This document shows positions 9,773 to 16,450 of a stretch of DNA of 32,894 nt, in pieces. The notes below the pieces were generated by a model. The model was not told the DNA's origin and searched no databases. It saw only the letters and a list, made by a program, of their open reading frames with translations. A program made the position numbers and the translations under genes. Each line of letters starts with the position of its first letter. Position 1 is the stretch's first letter. The stretch comes from Dehalococcoidia bacterium (lineage in GTDB: Bacteria; Chloroflexota; Dehalococcoidia; DSTF01; JACRBR01), in NCBI GenBank assembly GCA_021731085.1, contig JAKFYB010000032.1, positions 1 through 32,894 of the forward strand, given 5' to 3'.

Positions 9773-10903
9773 CTACCTGTCCACATCACAGAGCACGATG
9801 TCCATCGAGCCCAGGATCATCACGGCGTCCGCCATGAACTGCCCGATGCACATCTCCCGCAGCGCCGAAAGGTTACAGAACGAGGGCGAGCGCATCTTCA
9901 GTCGATACGGCTTGTCGCCGCCCTTTGACACCAGATACACACCCCATTCGCCGCGTGGCGCTTCTACTTTAGAGTAGACCTCGCCCGGAGGCGTCCGCAG
10001 CCGCCGCGGCAGCTTCTCCGCCACGATGGGTCCCTCGGCCGGCAGCTGCTCCAGCGCCTGCTCGATGATGTTCACCGACTGCCGCATCTCCTCGAGCCGC
10101 ACCAGGTACCGGTCGTACACGTCGCCATGATTGCCGACCGGAATCTCGAAGGTGAAGCGGTCGTACACGCTGTACGGGTCGTCCTTCCGCAGGTCCCACG
10201 GCACACCAGACGCCCGCAGCATCGGACCTGAAAGCCCGTACGCGATCGCCTGATCCGCCGTGAACGCGCCGATGCCCTGGCACCGCACCATGAAGATCTC
10301 ATTCTTCGTCAGCAGTTCGTCGAGGTCGCGCAGACCCTGCCGCGTGTGCACCAACACTTCGTGCACGCGCTGCACGAAGTTGTCCGTCACTTCCCATGCC
10401 AGACCGCCGACGCGGAAGTACGCGTACATCAGCCGGTCGCCGGTCACTTCTTCGAACAACTCCTGGATGTATTCGCGTTGCGGGAACGCATACGTGAAGC
10501 TCGTCGCGAACACGCCGGCGTCGATGCCGAACGCACCCATGAACATGAAGTGGCTCGAAAGCCGGTTCAGTTCCGTGAGGATCACGCGAATGTACTCCGC
10601 ACGATCAGGTATCTCCAGCTCCATCAGCCGCTCGACGGCCATCACGTATCCAAGCTCCGCGCTGAACTGCGCGAGATACTCCGTCCGGTCGCAGTAGCCG
10701 ATGCCCTGGCGGAAGTCCATCGCCTCCATCAGCTTCTCGCCGCCGCGGTGCATGTAGCCGATGTGCGGGATGACGTCCTTGCACACTTCACCATCGAGCA
10801 CGAGCACCATGCGGAACACACCGTGCGTGCTCGGGTGCTGCGGCCCCATGTTGATTGGGATGTCGACGACTTCGAGCGATCGGTCGTGTTGTTCGGTGAC
10901 CAT
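9773..10903 (-). CDS. nuoD: NADH-quinone oxidoreductase (complex I) subunit D
   Basis: A 376-residue 49-kDa-type subunit of the peripheral arm, related to NiFe-hydrogenase large subunits but without the metal-binding Cys pairs. It keeps the quinone-site His in GPQHPSTHGV and the Tyr in DRTEYLAQF, plus YMHRGGEKLME and the C-terminal PSFCNLSALREMCIGQFMADAVMILGSMDIVLCDVDR. The start is ATG 10903, which shares one base with the nuoC stop (TAATG). The in-frame extension upstream to 11278 is Arg/Gly-rich antisense-frame noise overlapping nuoC and is not part of the protein. Confidence 0.97.
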   Translation of the reverse strand: MVTEQHDRSLEVVDIPINMGPQHPSTHGVFRMVLVLDGEVCKDVIPHIGYMHRGGEKLMEAMDFRQGIGYCDRTEYLAQFSAELGYVMAVERLMELEIPDRAEYIRVILTELNRLSSHFMFMGAFGIDAGVFATSFTYAFPQREYIQELFEEVTGDRLMYAYFRVGGLAWEVTDNFVQRVHEVLVHTRQGLRDLDELLTKNEIFMVRCQGIGAFTADQAIAYGLSGPMLRASGVPWDLRKDDPYSVYDRFTFEIPVGNHGDVYDRYLVRLEEMRQSVNIIEQALEQLPAEGPIVAEKLPRRLRTPPGEVYSKVEAPRGEWGVYLVSKGGDKPYRLKMRSPSFCNLSALREMCIGQFMADAVMILGSMDIVLCDVDR

Positions 10904-11772
10904 TATTCGTCGTCCCCCGCGCCCTCGACGAGGTTCTCGCCTTGCCACTCCTCGATCTCCTGAAGCGGATTGTCTTTCCGCAGCGGGAAGTGATCCGTCA
11001 TGTCTTCCGGCAGCAACAGCGGGCGCAGATCCGGATGCCCAGGAAAGTCGATCCCGAACATGTCCCGCGCCTCGCGCTCGTGCCACTCCGCCGCGGGATA
11101 CACCGCTGCGACGCTGGGCACGCTCGCGTCCGCGTACGTGATGCGCGTCTTCACCGTCAGCTTGTGCGGCTTCGTGAAGGACGACAGGTGATACACCACC
11201 TCGAGTCCCTCTTCCTGCCAGTCCACACCCGAAAGACACCGCAGATACTTCAGATCCAGCCGCGCATCGTCCCGGCAAGCCGTTAGCACCGCCGACACAT
11301 CATCGCGCCCAACCTCAACAGCCACGCTCGTGCCCTTCAAGTCCGGCACCAGGTACGCCTCGATCTTCACATCGCCGATCGCTGCGGCAAGAATCTCGTT
11401 CACGCTGCCCGCAGGCGGCGCGACCTTAGGCGCAGTCTTTGGCTCTGGCTCTTTCGCCGGCCGCGCAGCCTTCGCCGCAGGCTTCGGCTTCTCGCCTTCA
11501 GCTGATGGAGGACGGGCGCCCTCGCCCGTCGCTGCGGCCGCCGGAGCCTCGGCGCTCGGTGGCTTGGGTTCCGCGTCTGTGACCTTTTCCTGATCGCGCT
11601 TCCCCGTCATCGGCGCTTCCGCCGCCTCAGGATCAACAGCAGGCGTCGTCCCCGCGTCCTCGATGCGCGCGCCTTCTGCACCGCTCGGCGTGTTCTCAGG
11701 CGCAGGTGCCGAAGTCACCTCGGGCCGTTCAGCCGACGTCTCCGAACCATCCTGCCCGTCGGGAAGCGTCAT
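10903..11772 (-). CDS. nuoC: NADH-quinone oxidoreductase (complex I) subunit C with a long Ala/Pro-rich N-terminal extension
   Basis: A 289-residue peripheral-arm subunit (30-kDa family). The conserved domain occupies about residues 124-280: KYLRCLSGVDW, then WHEREARDMFGIDFPGHPDLRPLLLPEDMTDHFPLRKD, the family signature. Residues 1-123 are a low-complexity Ala/Pro/Glu/Lys-rich extension without recognisable domain; NuoC proteins are usually 150-220 residues. The ATG directly follows the nuoB stop (TAGATG). An internal Met at residue 55 could be an alternative start but would still leave a long extension. A copy of the dispersed palindrome D lies inside the extension (encoding roughly ATGEGARPPSAE). 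Confidence 0.94.
   Translation of the reverse strand: MTLPDGQDGSETSAERPEVTSAPAPENTPSGAEGARIEDAGTTPAVDPEAAEAPMTGKRDQEKVTDAEPKPPSAEAPAAAATGEGARPPSAEGEKPKPAAKAARPAKEPEPKTAPKVAPPAGSVNEILAAAIGDVKIEAYLVPDLKGTSVAVEVGRDDVSAVLTACRDDARLDLKYLRCLSGVDWQEEGLEVVYHLSSFTKPHKLTVKTRITYADASVPSVAAVYPAAEWHEREARDMFGIDFPGHPDLRPLLLPEDMTDHFPLRKDNPLQEIEEWQGENLVEGAGDDE
11508..11532. repeat. Palindromic repeat family D copy inside nuoC
   Basis: Plus strand GGAGGACGGGCGCCCTCGCC followed by CGTCG. Arms GACGGGCG and CGCCCGTC (11511-11530) form an 8-bp stem. The same unit occurs twice after the MerR gene (24787-24843). It is translated in frame in the NuoC N-terminal extension, around residues 81-88. Confidence 0.75.
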
Positions 11773-12417
11773 CTACTTGTTCCGCTCTTCCATGATCTTC
11801 GCCTGCAATGCCAGGAATCCATCCATCAACGCCTCCGGCCGCGGCGGACACCCCGGTACATACACGTCGACCGGAATGATCTTGTCTACGCCCTGCAGCA
11901 CACGGTCGTACCGCGTGTACGGGCCGCCGTTCGTCGCGCAGGCGCCCATCGAAATCACCCACTTGGGATTCGGCATCTGCTCGTACAGCAGCTTTACGGC
12001 CGGCGCCATCTTCTTCGTCACCGTCCCAGACACGATCATCACGTCCGACTGCCTCGGCGATGGCCACGGCACAATGCCGAAGCGGTCGAGGTCGTGTCGG
12101 GACATGAACGTCGCGATCATCTCGATCGCGCAGCACGCTAGCCCGAACGTCATCGGCCACAGCGAGGACTTCCGCGAGATCGCCAAAATCGAGTCCACGG
12201 GAACCTGCATGATGCCCGGCAGCACCTGCCGGTATAGCGCCGTCCCCGGCTCGTACGGCACCGGCGTCAAGGTGAGCGCCTCGCGGTCGACGCTGGTCTG
12301 CTCCCGCTGCGGCACAACAATCGGTGCGCCTTCTACTTCTTTATCAGGCAGTGTTGGCGCTGCCGGAGCTGCCGGTGCGGCTGGCTCCGCGGCGCCAGGT
12401 GCTACTCTCGGTTCCAC
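11773..12417 (-). CDS. nuoB: NADH-quinone oxidoreductase (complex I) subunit B
   Basis: A 214-residue PSST-type subunit holding cluster N2, the last Fe-S cluster before quinone. Ligands C95 and C96 ([10 protein letters not shown]), C160 ([14 protein letters not shown]) and C190 ([14 protein letters not shown]) are all present. About 45 extra N-terminal residues, starting [20 protein letters not shown], precede the normal beginning of the domain. The start is a GTG at 12417, inside the end of nuoA (16-nt overlap), with GGGAG 7 nt upstream. A later start inside the Ala/Pro stretch cannot be excluded. Confidence 0.96.
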   Translation of the reverse strand: MEPRVAPGAAEPAAPAAPAAPTLPDKEVEGAPIVVPQREQTSVDREALTLTPVPYEPGTALYRQVLPGIMQVPVDSILAISRKSSLWPMTFGLACCAIEMIATFMSRHDLDRFGIVPWPSPRQSDVMIVSGTVTKKMAPAVKLLYEQMPNPKWVISMGACATNGGPYTRYDRVLQGVDKIIPVDVYVPGCPPRPEALMDGFLALQAKIMEERNK

Positions 12418-12779
12418 TGCAGCACTCCCTTCTTCCAGGCGTAGGCCAGTCCCGCGCCCAGAACGCCGATGAACACGATCATCTCCCAGAAGGCCGTCTT
12501 GCTCGCGTCAACAAGCGTCACCGCCCACGGAAAGAGGAACACGGCTTCGACGTCAAAGATAATGAAGAGGATGGCGAAAATGTAGTACCGGAAGCTGAAT
12601 TGCGCCCGCGTACTGCCAATCGGCGTCATGCCGCACTCGTACGACGTGCGCTTGTTCTCTTCTTTGGAGAATGGGGCCAGCAGCCGCGCCGCGATCAAAG
12701 CGGTTGCGATGAGACCAAACCCGACGATCGTCGCCAGGAATACAGCGAGATAGTTGCCGAGCAGCGCGTCAAATGGCAC
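12402..12779 (-). CDS. nuoA: NADH-quinone oxidoreductase (complex I) subunit A
   Basis: A 125-residue subunit with three membrane helices, first gene of the operon. Signature: [45 protein letters not shown], containing the Cys and acidic residues near the quinone cavity. The start is a GTG at 12779 with GGGAG about 9 nt upstream. It lies about 80 nt downstream of the candidate promoter at 12865-12893. Normal length. Confidence 0.97.
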   Translation of the reverse strand: MPFDALLGNYLAVFLATIVGFGLIATALIAARLLAPFSKEENKRTSYECGMTPIGSTRAQFSFRYYIFAILFIIFDVEAVFLFPWAVTLVDASKTAFWEMIVFIGVLGAGLAYAWKKGVLQWNRE

Positions 12780-12864
12780 GCAAATCGTCTCCCTGGATCA
12801 GGTATTCCGCCGCTGTTTGCGCACACGGCGAAACTGCCGCTGGGACTCCCCCAATCCACCGCGA

Positions 12865-12893
12865 AGCCTATCAACGCCCCAATTGTAGGTCAA
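12865..12893 (-). promoter_or_regulatory. Candidate sigma70-type promoter of the nuo operon
   Basis: On the minus strand TTGACC (12893-12888), a 17-nt spacer and TAGGCT (12870-12865). The same -35 hexamer, TTGACC, precedes both secreted-protein genes in this window. Predicted start near 12858 would give an untranslated leader of about 80 nt before nuoA. Found by eye only. Confidence 0.45.
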
Positions 12894-12968
12894 TTCACAA
12901 AGTCCGTTTGGAGCCGTCGGATCACGAAATCACGGGCCCTTGGAGCTGGATACGAATGACTGTGGTAA

Positions 12969-12988
12969 CGGAGCTTTAGCTCCGCCGC
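12969..12988. repeat. Palindromic repeat family C (GGAGC-TTTA-GCTCC type)
   Basis: CGGAGCTTTAGCTCCGCCGC: hairpin arms GGAGC/GCTCC. Other copies lie at 26312-26333 and 28063-28086. It sits in the 516-nt gap between nuoA and the binding-protein gene, together with a family B copy; the rest of that gap holds the two promoters and the structured leader described separately. Confidence 0.7.
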
Positions 12989-13037
12989 GATCCTTCGCAA
13001 CAAAACGACGGCTGCTTTTGGGCGATCAAACGATGTC

Positions 13038-13063
13038 GTAGGGGCGCTGCTTGCCGCGCCCTG
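13038..13063. repeat. Palindromic repeat family B, intergenic copy
   Basis: GTAGGGGCGCTGCTTGCCGC followed by GCCCTG; arms GGGCGC and GCGCCC with an imperfect centre. It matches copies at 889-917 (inside a gene), 16330-16353 (reverse) and 27298-27322. Confidence 0.75.
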
Positions 13064-13150
13064 CCTCGTGTGGCAGAGAGCTACCGGCGACAGAGCCAGC
13101 ACCCCACTGCCCCGAATCCCGGGCGACTTCGCGCCGATGCTCGATCCTTC

Positions 13151-13181
13151 TTGACGCCCTCACGCACGCTCGCGGTATCCT
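13151..13181 (+). promoter_or_regulatory. Candidate promoter for the BtuF/FecB-like gene
   Basis: TTGACG at 13151-13156 and TATCCT at 13176-13181, spacer 19 nt (18 if GTATCC is used). It would start transcription near 13188 and leave a leader of about 108 nt that contains the structured element at 13216-13279. The spacer is long, so this is a weak call. Confidence 0.3.
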
Positions 13182-13215
13182 CGTGCAACGACCAACAAGC
13201 AACCTGCGATATGTA

Positions 13216-13279
13216 GGACAGGATCGTAGAGGCGGCCCTATGTGGCCGCTCATAGCGCTGTCCAGACACCGCCGCCTCT
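13216..13279 (+). promoter_or_regulatory. Structured leader with two mutually exclusive folds upstream of the binding-protein gene
   Basis: Fold 1: outer stem GGACAG (13216-13221) with CTGTCC (13258-13263), enclosing hairpin GCGGCC (13232-13237) with GGCCGC (13244-13249). Fold 2: 9-bp perfect stem AGAGGCGGC (13228-13236) with GCCGCCTCT (13271-13279), enclosing CTATG (13238-13242) with CATAG (13251-13255). The two folds share bases and exclude each other. Fold 2 ends 5 nt before the Shine-Dalgarno GGAG (13285-13288). It does not match the cobalamin riboswitch consensus that I know. A regulatory role is inferred. Confidence 0.45.
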
Positions 13280-13295
13280 CATTCGGAGTAACGTT

Positions 13296-14321
13296 ATGCA
13301 AATGCGAGCGCCCCGGAACCACGGCGCCCTCTCGATCCTTCGTATCGGCGTCGTGGCCACAGCGGCCTTCATCCTCGCCTTCACCGTCGCCTGCTCCGGC
13401 GACGACAACGGCGGCAGCAACGGCGATGCCAACACGCCCGCCTTCACCGACGACCCCACGCCCATCGAGGGCGTCTCCACCATCGCCCAGTTCCCCGTCG
13501 AGATCCCCCGCAGCGATGGCAAGACGCTCACCCTCAACGCTGTCCCCACGCGCATCGTCTCCATGTCGCCCGGCGCGACCGAGATCATCTACGCGATCGG
13601 CGCCGAGTCCGTCCTCATCGCCGTCGATACCGAGTCCGACTACCCGACGGAGGTCGCGACGCTCTCCGCACGCATCCCACCAGGGCCAGACGCCGCGGCC
13701 CAGATCGCCGCGCTCAATCCCGACCTCGTCATCATCAACCAGGATAGGGGCGGCCTCGTCGCCGCGCTCGACCAGCGCAACCTCCCCGTCTACTACCAGG
13801 ACGCCACCACCGCGCTCACCACGGTTGAGCAGGTTCTCGGCCAGATCGCACTCATCGGCAAGGCCACCGGCAAGACCGACGAAGCGAGCGCGCTTGTCGC
13901 CAGCCTCGGCGCCCGGGTGCAGACTGTCACGGCCGCCGTCCAGGGCGTGAACTCCACCACCAGCCCGCGCGTCTTCCACGAACTCAGCGCCGCCCTCCGC
14001 ACCGCCTCAGACGGCAGCCTCCCCGGCGACCTCTACCGCATCCTTCACGCGCAGAACATCGCCGGAGACGGTGGCGGCGCGCCCTACCCGCAGATGACCG
14101 AGCAGGCCGTCGTCGCCTCGCTGCCCGACATCATCATCATCGCCCACCCCGACGCCACCGCCGCATCCATCGCCGCCCGCCCCGGCTGGAACACAATCCC
14201 CGCAGTCACAGACAACGCCATCACCGCCGTCGACCCGGCCTCCGCCATCCGCCCCGGCCCCCGCATCGTCGACGCCCTCGAAGCCGTAGCCAAAGCCGTC
14301 TACCCCAACCGCTTCCAGTAG
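13296..14321 (+). CDS. Periplasmic-binding lipoprotein of the BtuF/FecB (helical-backbone metal receptor) family
   Basis: A 341-residue exported solute-binding protein. The start is ATG 13296, with GGAG 7 nt upstream. The hydrophobic signal ILRIGVVATAAFILAFTVAC ends in a lipobox-like TVAC; the Cys is followed by an acidic/Gly/Asn linker (SGDDNGGSNGD), as in lipid-anchored receptors. The fold is recognised by LNAVPTRIVSMSPGATEIIYAIGAESVLIAVDTESDYP, then AAQIAALNPDLVIINQDR and the second lobe IAHPDATAASIAARPGWNTIPAVTDNAI. The family binds vitamin B12, haem or iron-siderophores. cobO lies 375 nt downstream, which favours a corrinoid ligand, but no permease or ATPase gene is adjacent. Signal peptide residues give no ligand information. 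Confidence 0.85.
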   Translation: MQMRAPRNHGALSILRIGVVATAAFILAFTVACSGDDNGGSNGDANTPAFTDDPTPIEGVSTIAQFPVEIPRSDGKTLTLNAVPTRIVSMSPGATEIIYAIGAESVLIAVDTESDYPTEVATLSARIPPGPDAAAQIAALNPDLVIINQDRGGLVAALDQRNLPVYYQDATTALTTVEQVLGQIALIGKATGKTDEASALVASLGARVQTVTAAVQGVNSTTSPRVFHELSAALRTASDGSLPGDLYRILHAQNIAGDGGGAPYPQMTEQAVVASLPDIIIIAHPDATAASIAARPGWNTIPAVTDNAITAVDPASAIRPGPRIVDALEAVAKAVYPNRFQ

Positions 14322-14696
14322 GCTGCGAACGTCGACCACCGGCTGACTCCGGCTTCGGTTGATTGTTTAATTGTTCTCTGCGCGATTTTCGTTCTCCAGA
14401 TTCACGTCAGTTGGCGCGCGGTCGCCCGCAGCTTCGAATGTCTGATCGTGTCTGATTGCTTTTGATTGTCTTTGATCGTTGCGTTGAGAAGCGATCAAAC
14501 GCGACGTGGTCGATTGCGCTTGCGTAGGTGTGGGGCTGGAGAGTGGCGTCGGCGTGGATCATGGCGGCGCTAACATGGGTCAACGCGAGTGGAACACCAA
14601 GCGGCGGATGGCACTCCGGCTCCGTAGGGGCCGTTGGGCCGCATGTCCGGCAAGATGTCGTGACCGGCGACCGGCGGCCAGTGCTAATCTTCACCT
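14322..14696 (+). other. Intergenic region, 375 nt, without a supported gene
   Basis: This stretch between the binding-protein gene and cobO is locally AT-richer, with several short repeats of GATTG/TGATTG type around 14360-14480. No open frame in it looks coding on either strand. I looked for cobalamin riboswitch motifs because of the neighbours and found no convincing match. The last 40 nt contain the putative cobO promoter. Confidence 0.5.
14660..14690 (+). promoter_or_regulatory. Candidate promoter of a leaderless cobO transcript
   Basis: GTGACC (14660-14665), spacer 19 nt, TAATCT (14685-14690). The -10-like hexamer ends 6 nt before the ATG at 14697 and there is no Shine-Dalgarno sequence, so transcription would start at or next to the start codon. 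Confidence 0.3.
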
Positions 14697-15236
14697 ATGT
14701 CCGACGAACCCAAAGCCCCCAAGCACTCCCTCGTCGTCGTCAACACAGGCAACGGTAAGGGCAAGACGACCGCCGCCCTCGGCGTGCTCTTCCGCGCCTG
14801 GGGCCGCGGCCTCAACGTCTGCATGCTCCAGTTCATCAAGTCCACCACCAGCAACTACGGCGAGAACAAAGCCGCAAGGAAGGCCGGCATCGAGATCATC
14901 GGGCTTGGCGGCGGCTTCACGTGGCTCTCCACAGACATCGAGAAGGACAAAGCCCTCGCCCGCGAGCTCTGGGACCAGTGCAAGGAAAAGATCGCCTCAG
15001 GCGACTACGACGTCGTCGCCCTCGACGAGTTCACGTACCCGCTCGCCTATGGCTGGCTCCCGACGGAAGAAGTGATCGAGTTCCTCAAGCAGCGTCCGAA
15101 ACGCACCCACGTCATCATCACCGGCCGCGACGCCCCCCAAGAACTCATCGACTACGCCGACCTCGTCACCGAAATGAAGGAAATCAAACACCCCTTCCAG
15201 CAAGGCATCAAAGCCCAACCCGGTATCGAGTTCTGA
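14697..15236 (+). CDS. cobO: Cob(I)alamin (corrinoid) adenosyltransferase
   Basis: A 179-residue cytoplasmic enzyme of the CobA/CobO/BtuR family. It transfers the 5'-deoxyadenosyl group of ATP to the cobalt of a reduced corrinoid, giving the adenosyl form used as coenzyme and for salvage or synthesis. The unusual P-loop NTGNGKGKTT (residues 16-25) is diagnostic. Further motifs are LDEFTYPLAYGWL (Walker B-like), VIITGRDAPQELIDYADLVTEMKEIKHPF, and the C-terminus QQGIKAQPGIEF. Normal length. The upstream binding lipoprotein suggests that imported corrinoid is the substrate. No Shine-Dalgarno is visible before the ATG, consistent with a leaderless start. Confidence 0.95.
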   Translation: MSDEPKAPKHSLVVVNTGNGKGKTTAALGVLFRAWGRGLNVCMLQFIKSTTSNYGENKAARKAGIEIIGLGGGFTWLSTDIEKDKALARELWDQCKEKIASGDYDVVALDEFTYPLAYGWLPTEEVIEFLKQRPKRTHVIITGRDAPQELIDYADLVTEMKEIKHPFQQGIKAQPGIEF

Positions 15237-15260
15237 GCGAGCGCAACACGCGCGCCGACT

Positions 15261-15284
15261 GTAGCGCGGGCCTTCAGCCCGCGC
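15261..15284. repeat. Palindromic repeat family A (GTAGCGCGGGC type)
   Basis: GTAGCGCGGGCCTTCAGCCC then GCGC: 8-bp perfect stem GCGCGGGC/GCCCGCGC around a CTTCA loop. Located 25 nt after cobO, where it could also act as a 3' hairpin. Further copies at 16403-16422 (reverse) and 26244-26270. Confidence 0.75.
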
Positions 15285-15320
15285 GGTTCGAGGGCCAGTA
15301 CACATGAATTCGATCCGCTG

Positions 15321-15346
15321 TCACCTGTAACCACTCACCTGTAACC
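15321..15346 (+). repeat. Tandem 12-bp direct repeat just before the rhomboid start codon
   Basis: TCACCTGTAACC occurs exactly twice, at 15321-15332 and 15335-15346, with a 14-nt period, ending 10 nt before the ATG at 15357. The spacing of about one and a third helical turns and the position at a likely -10 region make an operator possible; duplication by chance slippage is the alternative. Confidence 0.6.
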
Positions 15347-15356
15347 TACCCTCAAC

Positions 15357-16121
15357 ATGATCCCCGTCGCCGACCCCGGCCGCCGCCACACCACCCCCTA
15401 CGTCAACTACACCCTCATCGCCATCAACTTCGCCGTCTTCCTCTACCAGCTCTACCTACAGGGCCAGACGTGGGTCGGGCCTTATAGCGAACTCGATCGC
15501 TTCATCGCACACTGGGGCAACATTCCGCCCTGCACCTTCGACGCGATCGGCTGGGACCAGGGCTTCATCGGCACCGGGCGCACCTGCAGCATGCAGCCCG
15601 CGCCTGCGCTCACACCGCTGACGGCGATGTTCATGCACATTGGCTGGCTGCACATCCTCGGCAACATGCTGTTCCTCTGGATCTTCGGCGATAACGTCGA
15701 GGAGGCGATGGGGCACATCCTGTACGCCGTCTTCTACCTCGTCGTCGGATCGGTCGCTGCAGTCACTCACGGCCTCGTCAACATGGACACGCTCATCCCC
15801 GCCGTCGGAGCATCCGGCGCGGTCGCTGGCGTTATGGGCTCGTACATCGTCCTGTATCCGCGCTCGACGGTGATCGCCTTCATCCCGCCCATTTTCATCC
15901 CGCTCCCCATCCCCGCGGCCATCGTCATCGGTGTCTGGTTCATCGTCGAACTCTTCCTCGGCTTCTCGTCGCTCGGGCCTGATTCCGCCGGCGTCGGCTC
16001 CGGCATCGCCTACTTCGCCCACATCGGCGGCTTTGTTGCAGGGGCGTTGCTTGTGAACGTGTTCGCGATCCATAAAGATCGCGCCCGCGCCCTGAACCGC
16101 CCCCGGCGACGCGCGTCCTGA
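15357..16121 (+). CDS. Rhomboid-family intramembrane serine protease
   Basis: A 254-residue membrane protein that would cleave substrates within the lipid bilayer. The catalytic dyad is visible: S153 in the GASGAVAG motif and H222 in AYFAHIGGFVAGAL. The oxyanion-side H98/N103 pair lies in MFMHIGWLHILGNMLFLWIFGDNVE. Six or more hydrophobic segments are seen, starting NYTLIAINFAVFLYQLYL. A large loop after helix 1 (about residues 40-85, with two Cys) is longer than in GlpG. The Arg-rich C-terminal tail is cytoplasmic by the positive-inside rule. No Shine-Dalgarno precedes the ATG; the 12-bp direct repeats lie immediately upstream. Substrate unknown. Confidence 0.93.
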   Translation: MIPVADPGRRHTTPYVNYTLIAINFAVFLYQLYLQGQTWVGPYSELDRFIAHWGNIPPCTFDAIGWDQGFIGTGRTCSMQPAPALTPLTAMFMHIGWLHILGNMLFLWIFGDNVEEAMGHILYAVFYLVVGSVAAVTHGLVNMDTLIPAVGASGAVAGVMGSYIVLYPRSTVIAFIPPIFIPLPIPAAIVIGVWFIVELFLGFSSLGPDSAGVGSGIAYFAHIGGFVAGALLVNVFAIHKDRARALNRPRRRAS

Positions 16122-16238
16122 ACACGAACCTCTGCGCCCGTTCTGTTGATGACGAAAACACAGTGACACCGAGGATCGAACTGCTCCTGTATGAGGTCTC
16201 GTTGGCGCTATCGCATGTCGGCGCGGTGATGTCACAGG

Positions 16239-16280
16239 CAAGATCCTTCGTCCTTCCGGGAAGGACTCAGGATGACTCGT
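16239..16280 (-). repeat. Family E dispersed repeat, degenerate reverse copy
   Basis: On the minus strand this reads approximately GAGTCATCCTGAGTCCTTCC then CGGAAGGACGAAGGATCTTG. It resembles the GTCATTCTGAGCGAAGCGAA element at 27978-28008 but with a symmetric AAGGAC/GTCCTT centre. Elements of this kind occur widely in bacterial genomes; mechanism unknown. Confidence 0.55.
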
Positions 16281-16329
16281 CCTGCGAGTGCCTTCGCTGT
16301 CGCATGTTGGACCGGGTTCCGCACGACGA

Positions 16330-16353
16330 GGGCGCGGCAAGCAGCGCCCCTAC
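16330..16353 (-). repeat. Palindromic repeat family B, reverse copy
   Basis: The reverse complement reads GTAGGGGCGCTGCTTGCCGC then GCCC, followed by TCGTCG. The flank CTCGTCG matches the copy inside the enolase-superfamily gene, so the repeat unit extends beyond the hairpin. Confidence 0.75.
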
Positions 16354-16402
16354 ACCCACGCGATGTGGCGCTGTCGCAGGAGGCGGTTTCACAACACGAC
16401 GA

Positions 16403-16422
16403 CGCGGGCTGAAAGCCCGCGC
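16403..16422 (-). repeat. Palindromic repeat family A, short reverse copy
   Basis: CGCGGGCTGAAAGCCCGCGC: stem GCGGGCT/AGCCCGC with a GAA centre, matching the family A core on the opposite strand. It ends 28 nt before the Eis-like start codon. Confidence 0.7.
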
Positions 16423-16450
16423 TCCGGCCATCGGCTAAACTGCGCGAACT

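Larger units (their letters stand above)
16122..16450. other. Intergenic region, 329 nt, filled with repeat copies
   Basis: Between the rhomboid and Eis-like genes I see no gene but three dispersed repeats in a row: a degenerate family E element (16239-16280), family B in reverse orientation (16330-16353) and family A in reverse orientation (16403-16422). A possible -10 hexamer TAAACT at 16436-16441 lies 9 nt before the next start codon. Confidence 0.6.

Noticed and set aside
9773-11278. Longer NuoD reading frame (501 codons)
   Set aside because: The extra part overlaps nuoC out of frame and has no conserved sequence; NuoD homology starts right after ATG 10903.
14407-14694. Minus-strand 95-codon frame in the gap before cobO
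   Set aside because: Ser/Thr/Arg-rich without domain pattern, and it covers the likely cobO promoter.
13216-14696. Cobalamin riboswitch upstream of the BtuF-like gene or cobO
   Set aside because: I searched both leaders for the B12-box and the GCCACTG core. GACCGGCGACCGGCGGCCAGTG near 14661-14682 is only superficially similar and lies where the cobO promoter should be.
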